Source: Zopfochytrium polystomum
Lineage: Eukaryota; Chytridiomycota; Chytridiomycetes; Chytridiales; Chytridiaceae
Reading direction: 5' to 3'
Length of the DNA: 64,000 bases
NCBI GenBank assembly: GCA_025765615.1
Contig: JAIVFJ010000193.1
Span: 1-64,000, forward strand
The notes below the pieces were generated by a model. It was not told where the DNA came from. It saw only the letters and a program-made list of their open reading frames with translations, and did not search any database. Below, piece by piece: positions 32,674 to 43,413 of the stretch. Numbering within the stretch: position 1 is the stretch's first letter; each line of letters opens with the position of its first letter. Made by a program: the position numbers and the translations under genes.

Positions 32674-33330
32674 TCGATGCGGTCCGCGGTCACTCGATCG
32701 CCGACCGCACTGTCGCAGCTTTGACGACGTCGGCTTCGACTACCACCACCTGTTTCCTACTATTGCGATCGCAGTGTGCAGCAACCTTGACGCCCACAGC
32801 CACTTTCTTGTTGCGACCTTCTTCCGCCTCAATCCCGTGCAGGATGCAGCGATCCCCTTGTTTGGCAACATCGTCAAGGCGTCGGTGGATCTGCTGAACC
32901 TCGACTCGAAGGAAGAAAACGCGACCGAATAAGCAAGTCCATCACCACTGCCAGCTTACAAGGCCGTGCAAAAGTTTTGCAATGGTGGCGGGACACTCTG
33001 CCGAGACGATCTGAAACTTACTACAGGTACGACCGTGAAGAATCTTTCGACGTACTCAACTGGCAGCAGTCTTCAGCTTACGTACAGAGGATGCGGTGGA
33101 TGGCGCAAGCAGGTGCAAACAGGTTGGCTGCACTTCAGGGAAGGACAGTGGACTGACGTTAAGGTACTCTGCTCGCTACTTGACAGTGCGAGTGGAAATA
33201 ATAACCTCAATTGGCGGAAGGACAGTGGTTTGAACTGAAGTACACAGAGGCCACGACGGATCATGCGCGCTTGCACAGGAACACTGCAGTTTTTCAGGGG
33301 TGGCCAGATAGTGGGCTCGGTCTGTGATTT
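32674..33330 (+). pseudogene. Relic of a WWKDSG-repeat protein gene
   Basis: From about 33070, fragments in one frame match the repeat pattern of the gene at 20.2 kb: LQLTYRG..., VKVLCSLLDSASGNNNLNW, then RKDSGL. A change of frame follows, and then ELKYTEATTDHARLHRNTAV and PDSGLGL near 33230-33325. The order LDSAS...NW.KDSGL.LKYTEA fits two consecutive repeat units. Frame breaks and missing Trp residues show decay. The segment 32740-32932 is open in one frame but unrelated to anything I recognise. Confidence 0.55.
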
Positions 33331-33647
33331 TCAAAATGCCTTCCTGGCGTCGATAATCTTGCAAACCTGAAAATTTAAAAGGATTTTGCATAGTGACAAA
33401 TAGAATTCCTTCGGTGCTGTGCGTTATGTCGGCACGGTTGAAATCCCCCACGCCAACTCGACCTTCGTCGTACTCGCTTTGGAGCTGCAACAAGCAAAAG
33501 CAATTTGTTCGAGACGGCCGCCATGAGCGAGCGTGTACAAGGTACAGAAGAACCAAAGGAGGGAGATCTTCATGAGAGAAAGCACCACCGATGAGAAACA
33601 AAAATCAGTGGCAAGGAACATGGATTTGTTTCCGCGCCAGCCTGACG

Positions 33648-33695
33648 TAAACAAACAAACAAACAAACAAACAAACAAACAAACAAACAAACAAA
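33648..33695. repeat. (CAAA)n microsatellite
   Basis: About eleven CAAA units followed by AATAAAAATAAAA. It lies upstream of the SDR gene. Confidence 0.9.
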
Positions 33696-33847
33696 AAATA
33701 ATAAAAATAATAAAAATAACAAAATAAGAAATCAAACAAGAGGACCATTTTGCCGAGGAATTACAAATCACCGTTTCTCAGTGTCCAACACTGAAACACA
33801 GGCAAGCATTATTTCAAATGAGCGCGAAACACGGCGCGACCAACGTC

Positions 33848-33853
33848 TATAAA
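33848..33853 (+). promoter_or_regulatory. TATA box of the SDR gene
   Basis: TATAAA lies 59 bp upstream of the ATG at 33912, a spacing compatible with a short leader. Confidence 0.5.
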
Positions 33854-33911
33854 TGGCGGAGACATACGCGACCTGTTGCCGTCTGAAGTTCAAGAAAACC
33901 TCAATTTAACT

Positions 33912-34703
33912 ATGGCTCCCACCACACCCGTCATCGTTGTTGCCGGCTACGGCCCCGGTATAAGTCGCGCTGTCGCTCTTCGTTTCGCAAAGGACAAGGC
34001 CGTGGCCGTAGCGCTCCTTGCCCGCACCGAATCGAAGCTGCGCGAAGCTGAGAAAGGTCTGTCCGCGTTTGTAAGGCGAAGTGTTCCGTCGCAACCCCAG
34101 CCCACTCAAGCCAACGCCCCCCTTCTTCCCCCAAACGCAGAGTTTGCCGCCGAAGGAATCACGGCCAAAGGATTCCCAGTCGATTTCGGGGACGTTGAAG
34201 CTTCCCGCCGCGCGATCGAATCCGTCCGCGCCACCCTTGGACCGATCCACATCCTCTTTTGGAACGTCGCCTCCTTGACCCACGCCACGACCCTTCTCGA
34301 CCCGGCATCTGCCAGCGCCCTTGAGTTCTCCTACACCTCCAACATCGGCTCCCTCATGGCTGCCGTGCGCAGCTCCCTGCCCGACCTGACGGCCTCGGGC
34401 CACGGCGCGGTCCTGGTCACGGGTGGCGGGATGGAACTGGACTCGGCCGAGCACTCGAAACTGGCCGTCGAGTGGAAGATTTCGAGCGTGGTGCCGCTGC
34501 TGGCGGCCAAGCGCAAGCTGGTGCGGGTGCTGCACGAGGAGCTCCGCGAGGTCGGGGTGTACGTGGGCGGGGTGACTGTGCTGGGCGCGGTGAAGGGCAC
34601 GCCGTTCGACGACGGGTCGGCCACGCTCGAAGCGGCCAGCGTGGCGGACAAGTTTGCCAGGCTGCTCGAGGCGAGGACGGCCGTGTTCGACACGGCTGCT
34701 TGA
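33912..34703 (+). CDS. Short-chain dehydrogenase/reductase-like protein without the catalytic Tyr
   Basis: A Rossmann fold is evident. The nucleotide-binding segment VIVVAGYGPGISRAVALRF corresponds to TGxxxGIG, then LLARTESKLREAE, the DFGD acidic patch, and WNVAS in place of NNAG. GAVLVTGGGMEL follows the expected beta5. The active-site YxxxK is altered: LLAAK aligns there, keeping Lys but with Leu instead of Tyr, so oxidoreductase activity is doubtful. The segment 34071-34142 (gtaagg ... gcagag, 72 nt) looks like a phase-neutral intron, since its translation is Pro/Gln-rich and interrupts the fold. With it removed the protein is 239 aa, near the normal family length; unspliced it is 263 aa. 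The substrate is unknown. Confidence 0.75.
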   Translation: MAPTTPVIVVAGYGPGISRAVALRFAKDKAVAVALLARTESKLREAEKGLSAFVRRSVPSQPQPTQANAPLLPPNAEFAAEGITAKGFPVDFGDVEASRRAIESVRATLGPIHILFWNVASLTHATTLLDPASASALEFSYTSNIGSLMAAVRSSLPDLTASGHGAVLVTGGGMELDSAEHSKLAVEWKISSVVPLLAAKRKLVRVLHEELREVGVYVGGVTVLGAVKGTPFDDGSATLEAASVADKFARLLEARTAVFDTAA

Positions 34704-35267
34704 TTTTTTGAACCTGCAGGGCCGTCGCTATCATTGCAACAATAAACAGGCTGTCTTTCCCTTCTGCTTCTCCCTTGTCAATGGGCCCGCGATTTGCGAT
34801 ACGAAATAATCCCAGCAGCTTGCCGCATAACGGCGTTCGCTGTGGTTGGGGTGCGGTCGCAGCGGCAGGGGCTCGGGCGGGATTCTTTGCTGGTGCTCGT
34901 GTGGCTGTCCTTCGATCTGGGCCGTGGTTGTCAAGGTCATCGTGGCGGTGAACACAGCGACTTGGTTTACACGCTGGCCCTGCCATGCTGGCAGTAACAT
35001 TGCCGGCGACAAGGCCTTCGTTGGCGACTGAGGAGAGGCCGATGGAGAATGGCTTCGCCTCGCTGTACTGCAGGCGTAGCTCGCTCTCGTTCTACGGCGG
35101 GCGAGCATTTATTGTCGTTGCAGCTTGCGGGCAGCACAGAGCTGTTGCCGTACTACAAGTTGAAGTCACCATTTCCCCACAACAAGTTCGTTTTTCAATT
35201 TGAGGTATATTGTTCGGATGCGAATTTGGAGTGTGTCCACAAGGGTAGAACACTCACGATATTCGAA
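34704..35267. other. Convergent spacer between the SDR and LEA-like genes
   Basis: Several overlapping open frames, none with a recognisable domain. It may include a long 3' UTR of the LEA-like gene. Confidence 0.35.
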
Positions 35268-36073
35268 CTACTTCCACGGGAGCTTCTTCTCAACCGCATC
35301 TGCCGCCTTCTTGAGCTCCCCGACGGCCTGCTCGGCAGCGCTTCCAGCCGCAGCAAGCCCCCTTTCCGCCGAGTGGCCTGCCGCGGAAAGGCTGCCCTCG
35401 GTCGTGTCTCCAACCGCGGTCAGCCCGCTCTTTGCGGCACCGCCCGCCGCCGCGATCCCCCGCTCCGCGGCGTCGCTGGCCGCCGCCACGCCCTTCTCTA
35501 CAGCCTCGGCGGCCGCGGCAACCCCACGCTCCGCGGCGTCCCCAACCATCTTGACCCCGCGCTCCACCGCATCGTGCACCGTCTTCTTGATCGCGTCCCC
35601 GCGCTTGTCGGCCTCCCGCTGCATCTCCCCGGCGTGCGCCGACACCTGCGCGTGCGCGTCGCGCGCGCCGCGGTCCAGGGCAGCTTGGCCCTCGCGGGAC
35701 TTTTCGTCGGCGACCCGCGCGAGGCCGGACGCGGCGTGCGTCAGCTCGGAGCGGGCGGCGGCGAGGGCGGAGAGGGCAATGTCCGAGAGGTGGTGGGCGG
35801 TTGTGGCGGCGGTTGCGGTGAGATCGTGGATCAGGTGGGTGACGGCGTCGGTGCTGCTGGAGGTGGTGCTGGCGGTCGTGGCTGAGGCCGGTGGGGTGTT
35901 TGGCTTTTGCGGGCTTTCTGTGTGTGACTTTAACGCCGTGTGAAGGCGATGGGTGGTTAGCGCTGAGTTCCAGGAAGGCGCACCGAAAGAGCGTAAGCGC
36001 GAGTTTGGTCCGTGCACGTTCACTTTGAGGAACTCCCGCTCGCCGGCGCCCCACTAACCATTGTGCTAACCAT
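35268..36073 (-). CDS. Ala-rich amphipathic repeat protein, LEA group 3-like
   Basis: The C-terminal 190 residues are a long amphipathic alpha-helix of Ala/Glu/Lys-rich repeats of about 11-16 residues (DAAERGVAAAAEAVEKGVAA, DAAERGIAAAGG, HSAERGLAAAGS). They are preceded by READKRGDAIKKTVHDAVERG. This pattern is typical of late-embryogenesis-abundant proteins that protect membranes and proteins during drying or cold. The frame 35268-36023 is open but has no ATG near its 5' end. A short upstream exon from the ATG at 36073, spliced at a GT near 36023, could supply the start but is unproven. A TATA-like sequence lies about 100 bp upstream of that ATG. No transmembrane segment. Confidence 0.6.
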
Positions 36074-36167
36074 GGTTCCGTTCTTTGCTGTGGTTTCCTG
36101 CTTTTGCTACGAAAAGGGCCTTCCTCTGTTGACTGGTGTTGATTTACCTTGGTCATCGTATGCGCAT

Positions 36168-36176
36168 CTTTTTATA
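36168..36176 (-). promoter_or_regulatory. TATA-like element for the LEA-like gene
   Basis: TATAAAAAG on the minus strand, upstream of the first minus-strand ATG at 36073. Confidence 0.4.
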
Positions 36177-37359
36177 CGGTCCGAAGAAGTGGGTGAGCGA
36201 GACAGCTCACAAATGACTCTGTGACGACAGTGAATGACTCGAATTGTCTCTTTCTTTCGTGGAATTCGACAGTCGTCACGTGCTGAGTTTATTGCAGTTG
36301 GCAATGACGTCGTTGACGTGTCAAGCCAATGGCGGTGCACCACAAAAGCCAACACTTGCGACTATGACGAGCAGCTGAGTTTCAAGTTAAAACGAGAGCT
36401 GAAATGAGGAAGGATTCCAATCAAGCGCACTGCTAGAGCTATCAAATAGCAGCCGTAATTCAATCTCTTCTAGGCCTTGGTTGACCGGGAAGTGGTAGGT
36501 GCAGTTAGAGAGACAATTGTTGATTGTCTTGTTGAGTTGTTGATTGTCTTCGATTTGCAATAAATAGAGTGAGCGGTTCGAAGCCAGCGAGAGTGAGATA
36601 GTGAGAAAAGAGAAGTGGCTGTTTTCAGTGACGGAATGGAACTGGTTGTGCCGCTCGAAGGGGGGTTCTTGTTGAGCCCACGTGCGTGAGGGGTCGATGG
36701 AGTCCGGTTGTGAATTTTGTCGCGTTTGGTGATGAAGTAATGCGAAAAGTGTTCTTCCGGTTCCTTCCCTCGCTTCCTTCCTTGTTGGGTGGCTCTTTGC
36801 CTGAACCAATCCGCCCCGCGACTGGGCCGCTGCAGACACTCTTCTCCGGCTGCCAAGGGGTAATCATCGCCTGCCTGATTGAAGGAGGACGTAACTGTCA
36901 TTGCGGCTTCCCAATGGCGCCGGCGAACATACACAACATTCTCATCGCGCATGTTCAGGGCTCAGGCGGCCAGACAGGCAGACAGACAGACCGGCCGGCA
37001 GATGGGGCCAGGACAGAGCGAGAGTGAGACCGACTCGCCCGATAACGAACCAGTTGCGTTACTGGTACGGTCTCTGCCGATTGCGCGATGCAAAGGAGAC
37101 TCAAAGCGCTGATTTGGGTTTCATGCCTAAAATGGAAGGTCCTTTGGTTGTGTGCGCAGTCCAGAAAAGGCAAAAAATCTTTTTTCCCAGTTTATGCTTG
37201 GTCCTGCATTTTGCGAAAGTCTTGGCGTTCACGCGTTTCCGCCTTGAAAATTGCTTCATCAACCCCCCAATTGAGCAAACAGCAACAACAGCGATAAGGC
37301 GATGGCATTGGGGTGGAAGCAGCAAGCAGCAAGCAGGGCGACAGACAAACTCGCGCCCC
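36177..37359. other. Intergenic region upstream of the OPT gene
   Basis: No gene recognised. It contains a CAGACAGACAG-rich patch (about 36970-36992) and AT-rich spacers, and presumably holds the promoters of the divergent LEA-like and OPT genes. Confidence 0.4.
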
Positions 37360-37365
37360 TATAAA
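37360..37365 (+). promoter_or_regulatory. TATA box of the OPT transporter gene
   Basis: TATAAA about 200 bp upstream of the ATG at 37565, at the edge of a GC-rich leader. Confidence 0.45.
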
Positions 37366-37564
37366 GCTCTCACTCCTCGGCCCACTGGACTCCCCCCCGC
37401 CACCCCTTTCAGCCTTAAATTGACCAGCCCCAGCTGCCTGGGTAACTCCGCCCAGCGAGCAGCAAACTCTAGACGAAACACCGTTGCCACCAGCAGGCGC
37501 GAGCTACAGAAACGACAAGGAAGAACCTCAACTGCGTCCTTTTCCTCCCGAGGAATTAATCAAG

Positions 37565-40219
37565 ATGAGCGCCGGTAATCAGGACGTTTGATCAGTCGCT
37601 TTCTTCGTGCAACCCAGCCAACGCTCCCTCTCCCCGCCTATACCCACCCCCCGCAGATCCCCAATTGGTGACGGAAGCCGAGCTCGAGCTTGCCGTGGAG
37701 CGCAAGCTGGAGCACGAGAAGGCCGGCGACATTGACCCGGAGGCCGGCGATTACATTGACGAGATCTACGACATTGTCGACGCTGTGGTGTCGCGGACGG
37801 ACGACCCGACGCTGCCGGCGCTGACGATCCGTGTGTGGATTCTTGGCGTGTTTTTCGGCTTCCTGCTTGCGCTCGTCAACACGTTGTTTACATTCCGTAC
37901 CAACACGATTGTAAGTTTCTTTTTTTAAGGCCGCTTTGACACTCCACCGCTCTATTGAAGCTGAGATTGAACACTGTTTTTTCCTAAACAGACCCTCAAC
38001 CCATTCATTGCCGTCCTGCTCGCTTACCCTATCGGTATTGCCATGGGCAACGTGTTCCCGAAGGTCACCGTCTTGGGTGTTTCCCTCAACCCTGGCAAGT
38101 TCAACTTCAAGGAACACGCCCTCATCTATGTCTTTGCCTCTACCTGCTCTGGTCCCGCCTACGCGCTCTACAACATCATCGGCCAGCGCTACCAGCTGTA
38201 CCAAGAAGACCTCAGCGTGGTCGCCTGCGTTTTCTTCGGCATCGTCACCCAGTGCTTCGGTTACGGTCTCGCCGGTCTCTGCCGTCGCTACCTTGTTCGG
38301 CCCGCCGCCATGCTGTGGCCCAGCAACCTTTCCACCATCGCGCTTCTTAATTCGCTGCACCAGGAGGACGTCGACCCCGCGCTCCCCCTCAGCCGCTTTA
38401 GCTACTTCTGGATCATCACAGGTGTCATCTTTGTGTGGGAGTGGATTCCCGGATTGATTGCGCCGCTCATCACCGCCATCTCGATCCTCTGCTACGTTGC
38501 ACCCAAGACGGGCGACCGCGGGCAGATGATGCGTCTGCTGGGCTCCGGCTACAACGGCATGGGCATGCTCTCGTTCTCCTTCGACTGGTCGCTGATCTCG
38601 TACCTCGCGCCTATCACCACCCCGCTGTGGGCGCTGGTGAACCAAGTGCTCGGCCTCTGGGTGTTCCTGTGGGTGCTGACCCCGATCCTGTGGGTTCACA
38701 ACGCGTTCGGCATCGACTTCTCCCTCGGCGCGGCCCCCGTCGACGGCCCGAACGGTTCTGGTCTGTTCCCACTCGGCCAGGCGCTCAACACCGCTGCCCT
38801 CTTCACCAAGGACGGTATCCGCATCTCGGCGCGCTCGTTCGTGAACAAGGCCGACCTGTCGTTGAACGACGAAGTGTACAACGAGAGCCAGCCTATCTAC
38901 ATCACGACCTACTTTGCGCTTCTGTACATGTCGTCGTTCATCGTGTTCGCGTCGTGCCTTGTCCACGTTGGTCTGTGGTACGGAAAGGACATTTGGCACC
39001 GCTTCCGCTCGTCGATGCGCGACCTCGACACGGCCGATGTGCACGCCAAGATGATGGATGTCTACCCCGAGGTGCCGGACCTGTGGTACATCATCCTGCT
39101 CGTCGCCAACATCATCACGGCCATCGGCGTGTGCCAGTGGGGCGGCTTCCAGCTCCCGTGGTGGGGCGTCTTGCTCGGCTTCCTGCTCGCCCTCGTGTCC
39201 ATGATCCCCATCGGTACCATCCAGGCCATTTCAGGTCAGCAGATCGGTCTCAACGTCATGTCGGAGTTCCTCATCGGTTTGATCCTTCCTGGCCGCATTG
39301 CCGCTGTGATGGCCTTCAAGACCTTCTCGTACATGGCGGTAAGTTACAGTGGAGAGATAGAAGTGCAGTCCGCTCCCGTGAAGTTCTCGAAATGGACCTC
39401 TAATCAAACGTTCACCCTCCGCTTCTCAATGCCCAACAGATGGCGCAAGGCCTCCTTCTCGTCTCTGACCTCAAGCTCGGCCACTACATCAAGATCCCCC
39501 CTCGGGCCATGTTCACCGTGCAGCTGTTCTCCACCATCATGGCCGTGATCGTCAACATCTTCACCTCCTTCTTCATCTACGAGCACTTTGGCAAGGTCAC
39601 CGTGACTTCCGGCGGTGTCGAGCAGACCATCTGGGCGCTGCAGGCCCCCGAGCCCCCTACAGGCTGGAGCGCCAACGGCTACAACGTCTTCCTGAACGCC
39701 GGCGCCATCTGGGGCGCCATCGGCCCCGCACGCTTCTTCGGCCCGGGCTCCCCGTACGTCTCAACCCTCTGGGGCTTCCTCATCGGCGCCGTCCTCCCCG
39801 TCGTCCCCTGGGTCATGCACCGCTTCTTCCCGGACGGCTACTGGCACCTGGTCAACATCCCCGTCATTATGACCGTGCCGCTGGACCCCGGTTCGATCCT
39901 GTCCATCATGATCACCCCGCTGCTCGTCGGAATCCTCGTCAACTACGTCGTGAAAAAGTACCACCACGCTTGGTGGAAGAAGTACGCGTACGTCACCTCC
40001 GCCGCGCTGGATTGCGGGACGGCCATCGCGTTGACGGTCATCTTCTTCATCTTTGTGTTCAACGAGAACGCCCCCAAGCTGCCGAGGTATGCGCTCAACA
40101 GGTACGACCCCGAGCTGTGCGCGCCGGACTACTACCAGACTTGCAACGAGCGGTACGACGACCCCAACTACGACCCGACCACCGACCCGGAGTGCATGTA
40201 CTTTGGCTCGGCCAGCTAA
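37565..40219 (+). CDS. OPT-family oligopeptide transporter
   Basis: Four exons read in frame: 37565..37574, 37657..37910, 37992..39338, 39440..40219, 796 aa, the usual size for the OPT family. A 10-nt first exon carries ATGAGCGCCG. The acidic N-terminus is followed by TLPALTIRVWILGVFFGFLLA and TNTITLNPFIAVLLAYPIG. SYFWIITGVIFVWEWIPG and YNGMGMLSFSFDWSLI are hallmark OPT segments. About 14-16 hydrophobic helices span the protein. These plasma-membrane symporters import small peptides (tetra- and pentapeptides, sometimes glutathione) with protons. The C-terminus is Asp/Tyr-rich (RYDDPNYDPTTDPECMYF). A minus-strand ORF of 468 codons opposite exon 3 is a codon-bias shadow. Confidence 0.95.
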
Positions 40220-40941
40220 ACGCGCGAGGAATCTGTTCAATTGGTTGAACAACCTGGGATGGAGGTTGGAATCGTGAATGTGGCTGGACGGAAAAGTTGC
40301 TCGTCTTTCTCTAGTATGCCTTGATGGACGAGCTATTTCAATTCTTGCTGGCTGCCTCCTTTGCCTAAACTCTGTTTTCGGTCTTTCTATTGCCTTCGCT
40401 CTATGACTAATGTTCCAGTTTTTGCCCTCTTTCGCCTCTCTCCTTGTTACCGCTCTGACCCTGTTTACGATTGCTGTGAATGGCAGGGTTTCTTGTGAGC
40501 GCTCCCTTTCTTTACTCTTTCCTGTTGCTGCCTGTCGTGCCTATGTCCGATCCCCCTCTTGCTGCGCGTGAGAGGAAGAGCCTCGCGTGCCTTGGAATTG
40601 AGCTGCAAAAATAGCGTCGTAAGGGTCCCATTCGATCCCGACGAGCGGCTATCGCTAAGGCCTCTTACTCTTTCGAAAAGATAAAAGAAGAAATTGCCCT
40701 TTACTACAATTGCATTGCCCAAAAACGTGGGAGATTATGAGTCCGTTCCAGTTACACGGACAACCGATTTGTCAGCCAGTTGGCGCCGACTTCGACTGAG
40801 ACGGACAGGGTCCCTCGAGGAGTTTACCATATAGCCACTTTGAAAAAAAAAGGTTTGCCTTCAAGTGTTTGGTATATTGTTGGCATGCATCTGCAGAGTC
40901 AATCATCGAGAAAGAAAAGGAAACGGCCGGCCCAAGTCTCA
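40220..40941. other. Convergent spacer
   Basis: 3' flanks of the OPT gene and the small membrane-protein gene; no ORF or repeat recognised. Confidence 0.45.
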
Positions 40942-41483
40942 TCACGAATCGCCGCTCCGCCGGACACTAGCGTCAGAATCGTCCAACCGAATCGAGCCCT
41001 CCTGCCGATCGTGCAATCTCGTCTCTCCAGCGCCGGTAGCCTCAATCGGCCTCACTTTTTCGACGTCACAGGCGTCGCCCGGATGCAGCGTGTCACGGGA
41101 TTTCGATTTAAACAGATGAGCGAGAGGAAACGACGGCTGCGATCCGCTGCTCCCTCGCAGATCCGGTCTGCAGATGAGCACGATCAATGCGATCAGGACG
41201 ATGACGAGGAGACATGCGATCGCTGGAACGTGGAGTTCTTCTATTTCAGTTGATGCAGCATTACTAGGATCATTGCAATCGGCAACCAACCTGACAGTAT
41301 ATACAAAGCACGGCGATTTGTGGTAACGGCAGGATCGTCGTCGTCGTCGTCGTTAATGTCAGTCGTGGCTGCTGCCGCCGGCGCAGACGTCGTTGCTGCG
41401 GCCTCGGCAGCGACGTCACAAGGGCGAGCTGTGAGGGAAAGCGAGAGCAAGGCCGCGAGCATCTGAAGGGCTCGTGTCGTCAT
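40942..41483 (-). CDS. Small secreted-then-anchored single-pass membrane protein
   Basis: Two exons: complement(40942..41240, 41291..41483) with a 50-nt GT-AG intron, 163 aa. The N-terminus from the Met at 41483 is a signal peptide (ALQMLAALLSLSLTARPCDV). It is followed by an Ala/Thr-rich segment with an Asp run (DINDDDDDDPAV). After the splice comes a transmembrane helix (VPAIACLLVIVLIALIVLIC) and a basic cytosolic tail of about 75 residues. The layout is that of a type I membrane protein with a short, possibly glycosylated ectodomain. No family is recognised. Confidence 0.6.
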
Positions 41484-42411
41484 CGCACTGTTCACCGTCG
41501 ACGTGCGCGACATGGACCTCATCTTCGGCGATCGTGATGCTGCCCTTGCCGTCGCAGCCGGAAGTCCCGCAGAGGAGGTCTGTTGATCCAGCAGCTGAGG
41601 CGCAAACAGCCGCAGGTGCTCACTGCGACGGTTCTGAGGCGAGTGAGGATGCGCGACGCCGTTGCTGGCGCGGCGACGAGAGGAGAGGTTGACACAGACG
41701 TTTCGCCTCGAGAGCATTGTGGATAGGCACCGAGTGGGGGCGGGCGTCGTTGAGCGGCAGTAGCAGTTGTTGTTGCAGTTGTTGGCTGTGATGACGATGC
41801 AGTCTGTTTTCGGAGGGCCGGAACCGCCGTTGTGATACTTGTCTTCCGAGGCCGGCACCCTGCGCTTCCAAACACGTCTGTCTCCCGGTCTGCCACAAGT
41901 TCCGCATGAATTCCTTGGCGGTAGGTCTTGGCGCCCCAATGGTGTTTCTTTCCGCTTTTGTCTTTGGTGGGAAGGCTGGTGCGAAATTTGTTCGCAGCCA
42001 AATTTTGAGGTGCAGACGCCGACTGAGCTGTCAGGCTGATCAGTGATTGGCAGAAAATTATTGGCTATTGGCAGGAAAGAATTTCGGACATTAGGACAAT
42101 GCACAAGCGATAGAAACACCGCCCGTCTGCTCTGTGCTTAAGTAATGGTTTTATTGTGAAGCCCAATTATCCGCAGCCGAACCTTGGCCGCACAGAGTCA
42201 CCATCAGCACCCAACTGCGAACGACAGGAATCAAGTCTCAACACTGGTCCCAAAACCGTCCGGGCATCCTTGAAATCTCATTTTTCGACGACGCTTTACG
42301 ATGGGTTCCTGCTCGCACACCTCGCGCCGGGTTAGGAACTGAACTTTTGCTCGAGCCGAATGCAGTCCCTCTGGGATTGCCATCTGCTTCACAAAAGTTG
42401 CGTCCGCGCCT
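41484..42411. other. Spacer between two small genes
   Basis: Overlapping open frames on both strands, none convincing. No repeat or RNA gene recognised. Confidence 0.35.
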
Positions 42412-42814
42412 TCACCCAGCAATGGCGGTCCTCTTTCTGTAGTAGCGGAGGGTGACCTTCGCGCTGACGATTGCGACGGTGTAATGCTCTCTGGTTCTGC
42501 CTAAACTCTTTTCAAAATGTTAGGCTTTCAAGGACGGGGAGCATGAGCGGAACGCATCTCACAATTCGATACTGAGTCCGTCACGACCGCCCTCAATATC
42601 GCCCGATCAATGTCCGTTGATACTCCGTTTTGCACTCGTGAGAGTCTTAGTTTGAGTTGTACGGCGAATGAGCCGTTGACCAAAGGCGCACAAGAGGTGC
42701 CGTCGATGATTCGAACGGAAAACTGCGGATCTTCGTGATCGATGCGGTTGTTCCGACCTTGGACGCCAAAAGAAGGATCGTCGCCACTAGGAATATGAAC
42801 AAGATGAGCCTCAT
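42412..42814 (-). CDS. Small secreted protein, about 101 aa
   Basis: Proposed exons: complement(42412..42500, 42563..42722, 42758..42814). The first exon is a signal peptide (MRLILFIFLVATILLLASK). The second reads FSVRIIDGTSCAPLVNGSFA and continues through LKLRLSRVQNG to SVSN. The third reads CRTREHYTVAIVSAKVTLRYYRKRTAIAG and stops. The 62-nt intron (42501-42562) has good GT/AG sites, and exon joining preserves frame and two cysteines. The first intron would be only 35 nt (42723-42757), unusually short, so a frameshift is the alternative explanation. No family recognised. Confidence 0.45.
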
Positions 42815-43413
42815 GTTTGCGAGGGTTTTTGGCAAGTGAGGAGCTGGAAACCGTATTTAGGCCTCCGCAACGAAGCGAGACGCCTGCTCAATTACATGGA
42901 AAAGATAGGTTTCTGAAAAGCTTGAAAAGTCAAGAAAGTGAAGTTTCGAGTTTTTCATTTCGACAAGGCCCAGGGGCAATGGAGTGAAGACAGGAAAAAA
43001 AAAATAAAAATACAGCCCACGTCCCACCCCACAGTCGTTGACTATGTGCACTGGAATTTTTTTTCCCCGCCAAATGGCTTCTTTCACCGTCGAAACGCAG
43101 CTACGAGAAGCCGGGAAAGACACTGCTTCCCTGGATTTTTCCACGTGTTACTCGGATTACGCGATTGGCTACGCGATTGGCTGGTGCTGCTCCGCAATCC
43201 TTCCGCCTTTCATTGGGGTGTGACCGTATGAAAGCTGCACTGAAGAAGAAAACTCTTACTAAACCAGGAAATACAGCGGCGTGAGGTGGCCATACTTCAA
43301 CCACTATCACTCTTTACATTTGCAGCCTTTTTTGCAGCAGCTAATATGTTCCAACCATCCACCAAGCTTGTGGTATACACAGGCATTGGGTGTCTCAAAC
43401 CTCCCGCACATAG
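42815..43413. other. Spacer before the glycosyltransferase array
   Basis: No gene recognised. Contains a small direct repeat (acgcgattggct twice near 43156-43181). Confidence 0.4.

Noticed and set aside
37638..39044. 468-codon minus-strand ORF
   Set aside because: It lies exactly opposite the largest OPT exon, has no domain, and arises from the codon bias of the real gene.
43139..43185. Possible tRNA-like fold
   Set aside because: Only a short direct repeat (acgcgattggct); no T-arm or acceptor pairing.
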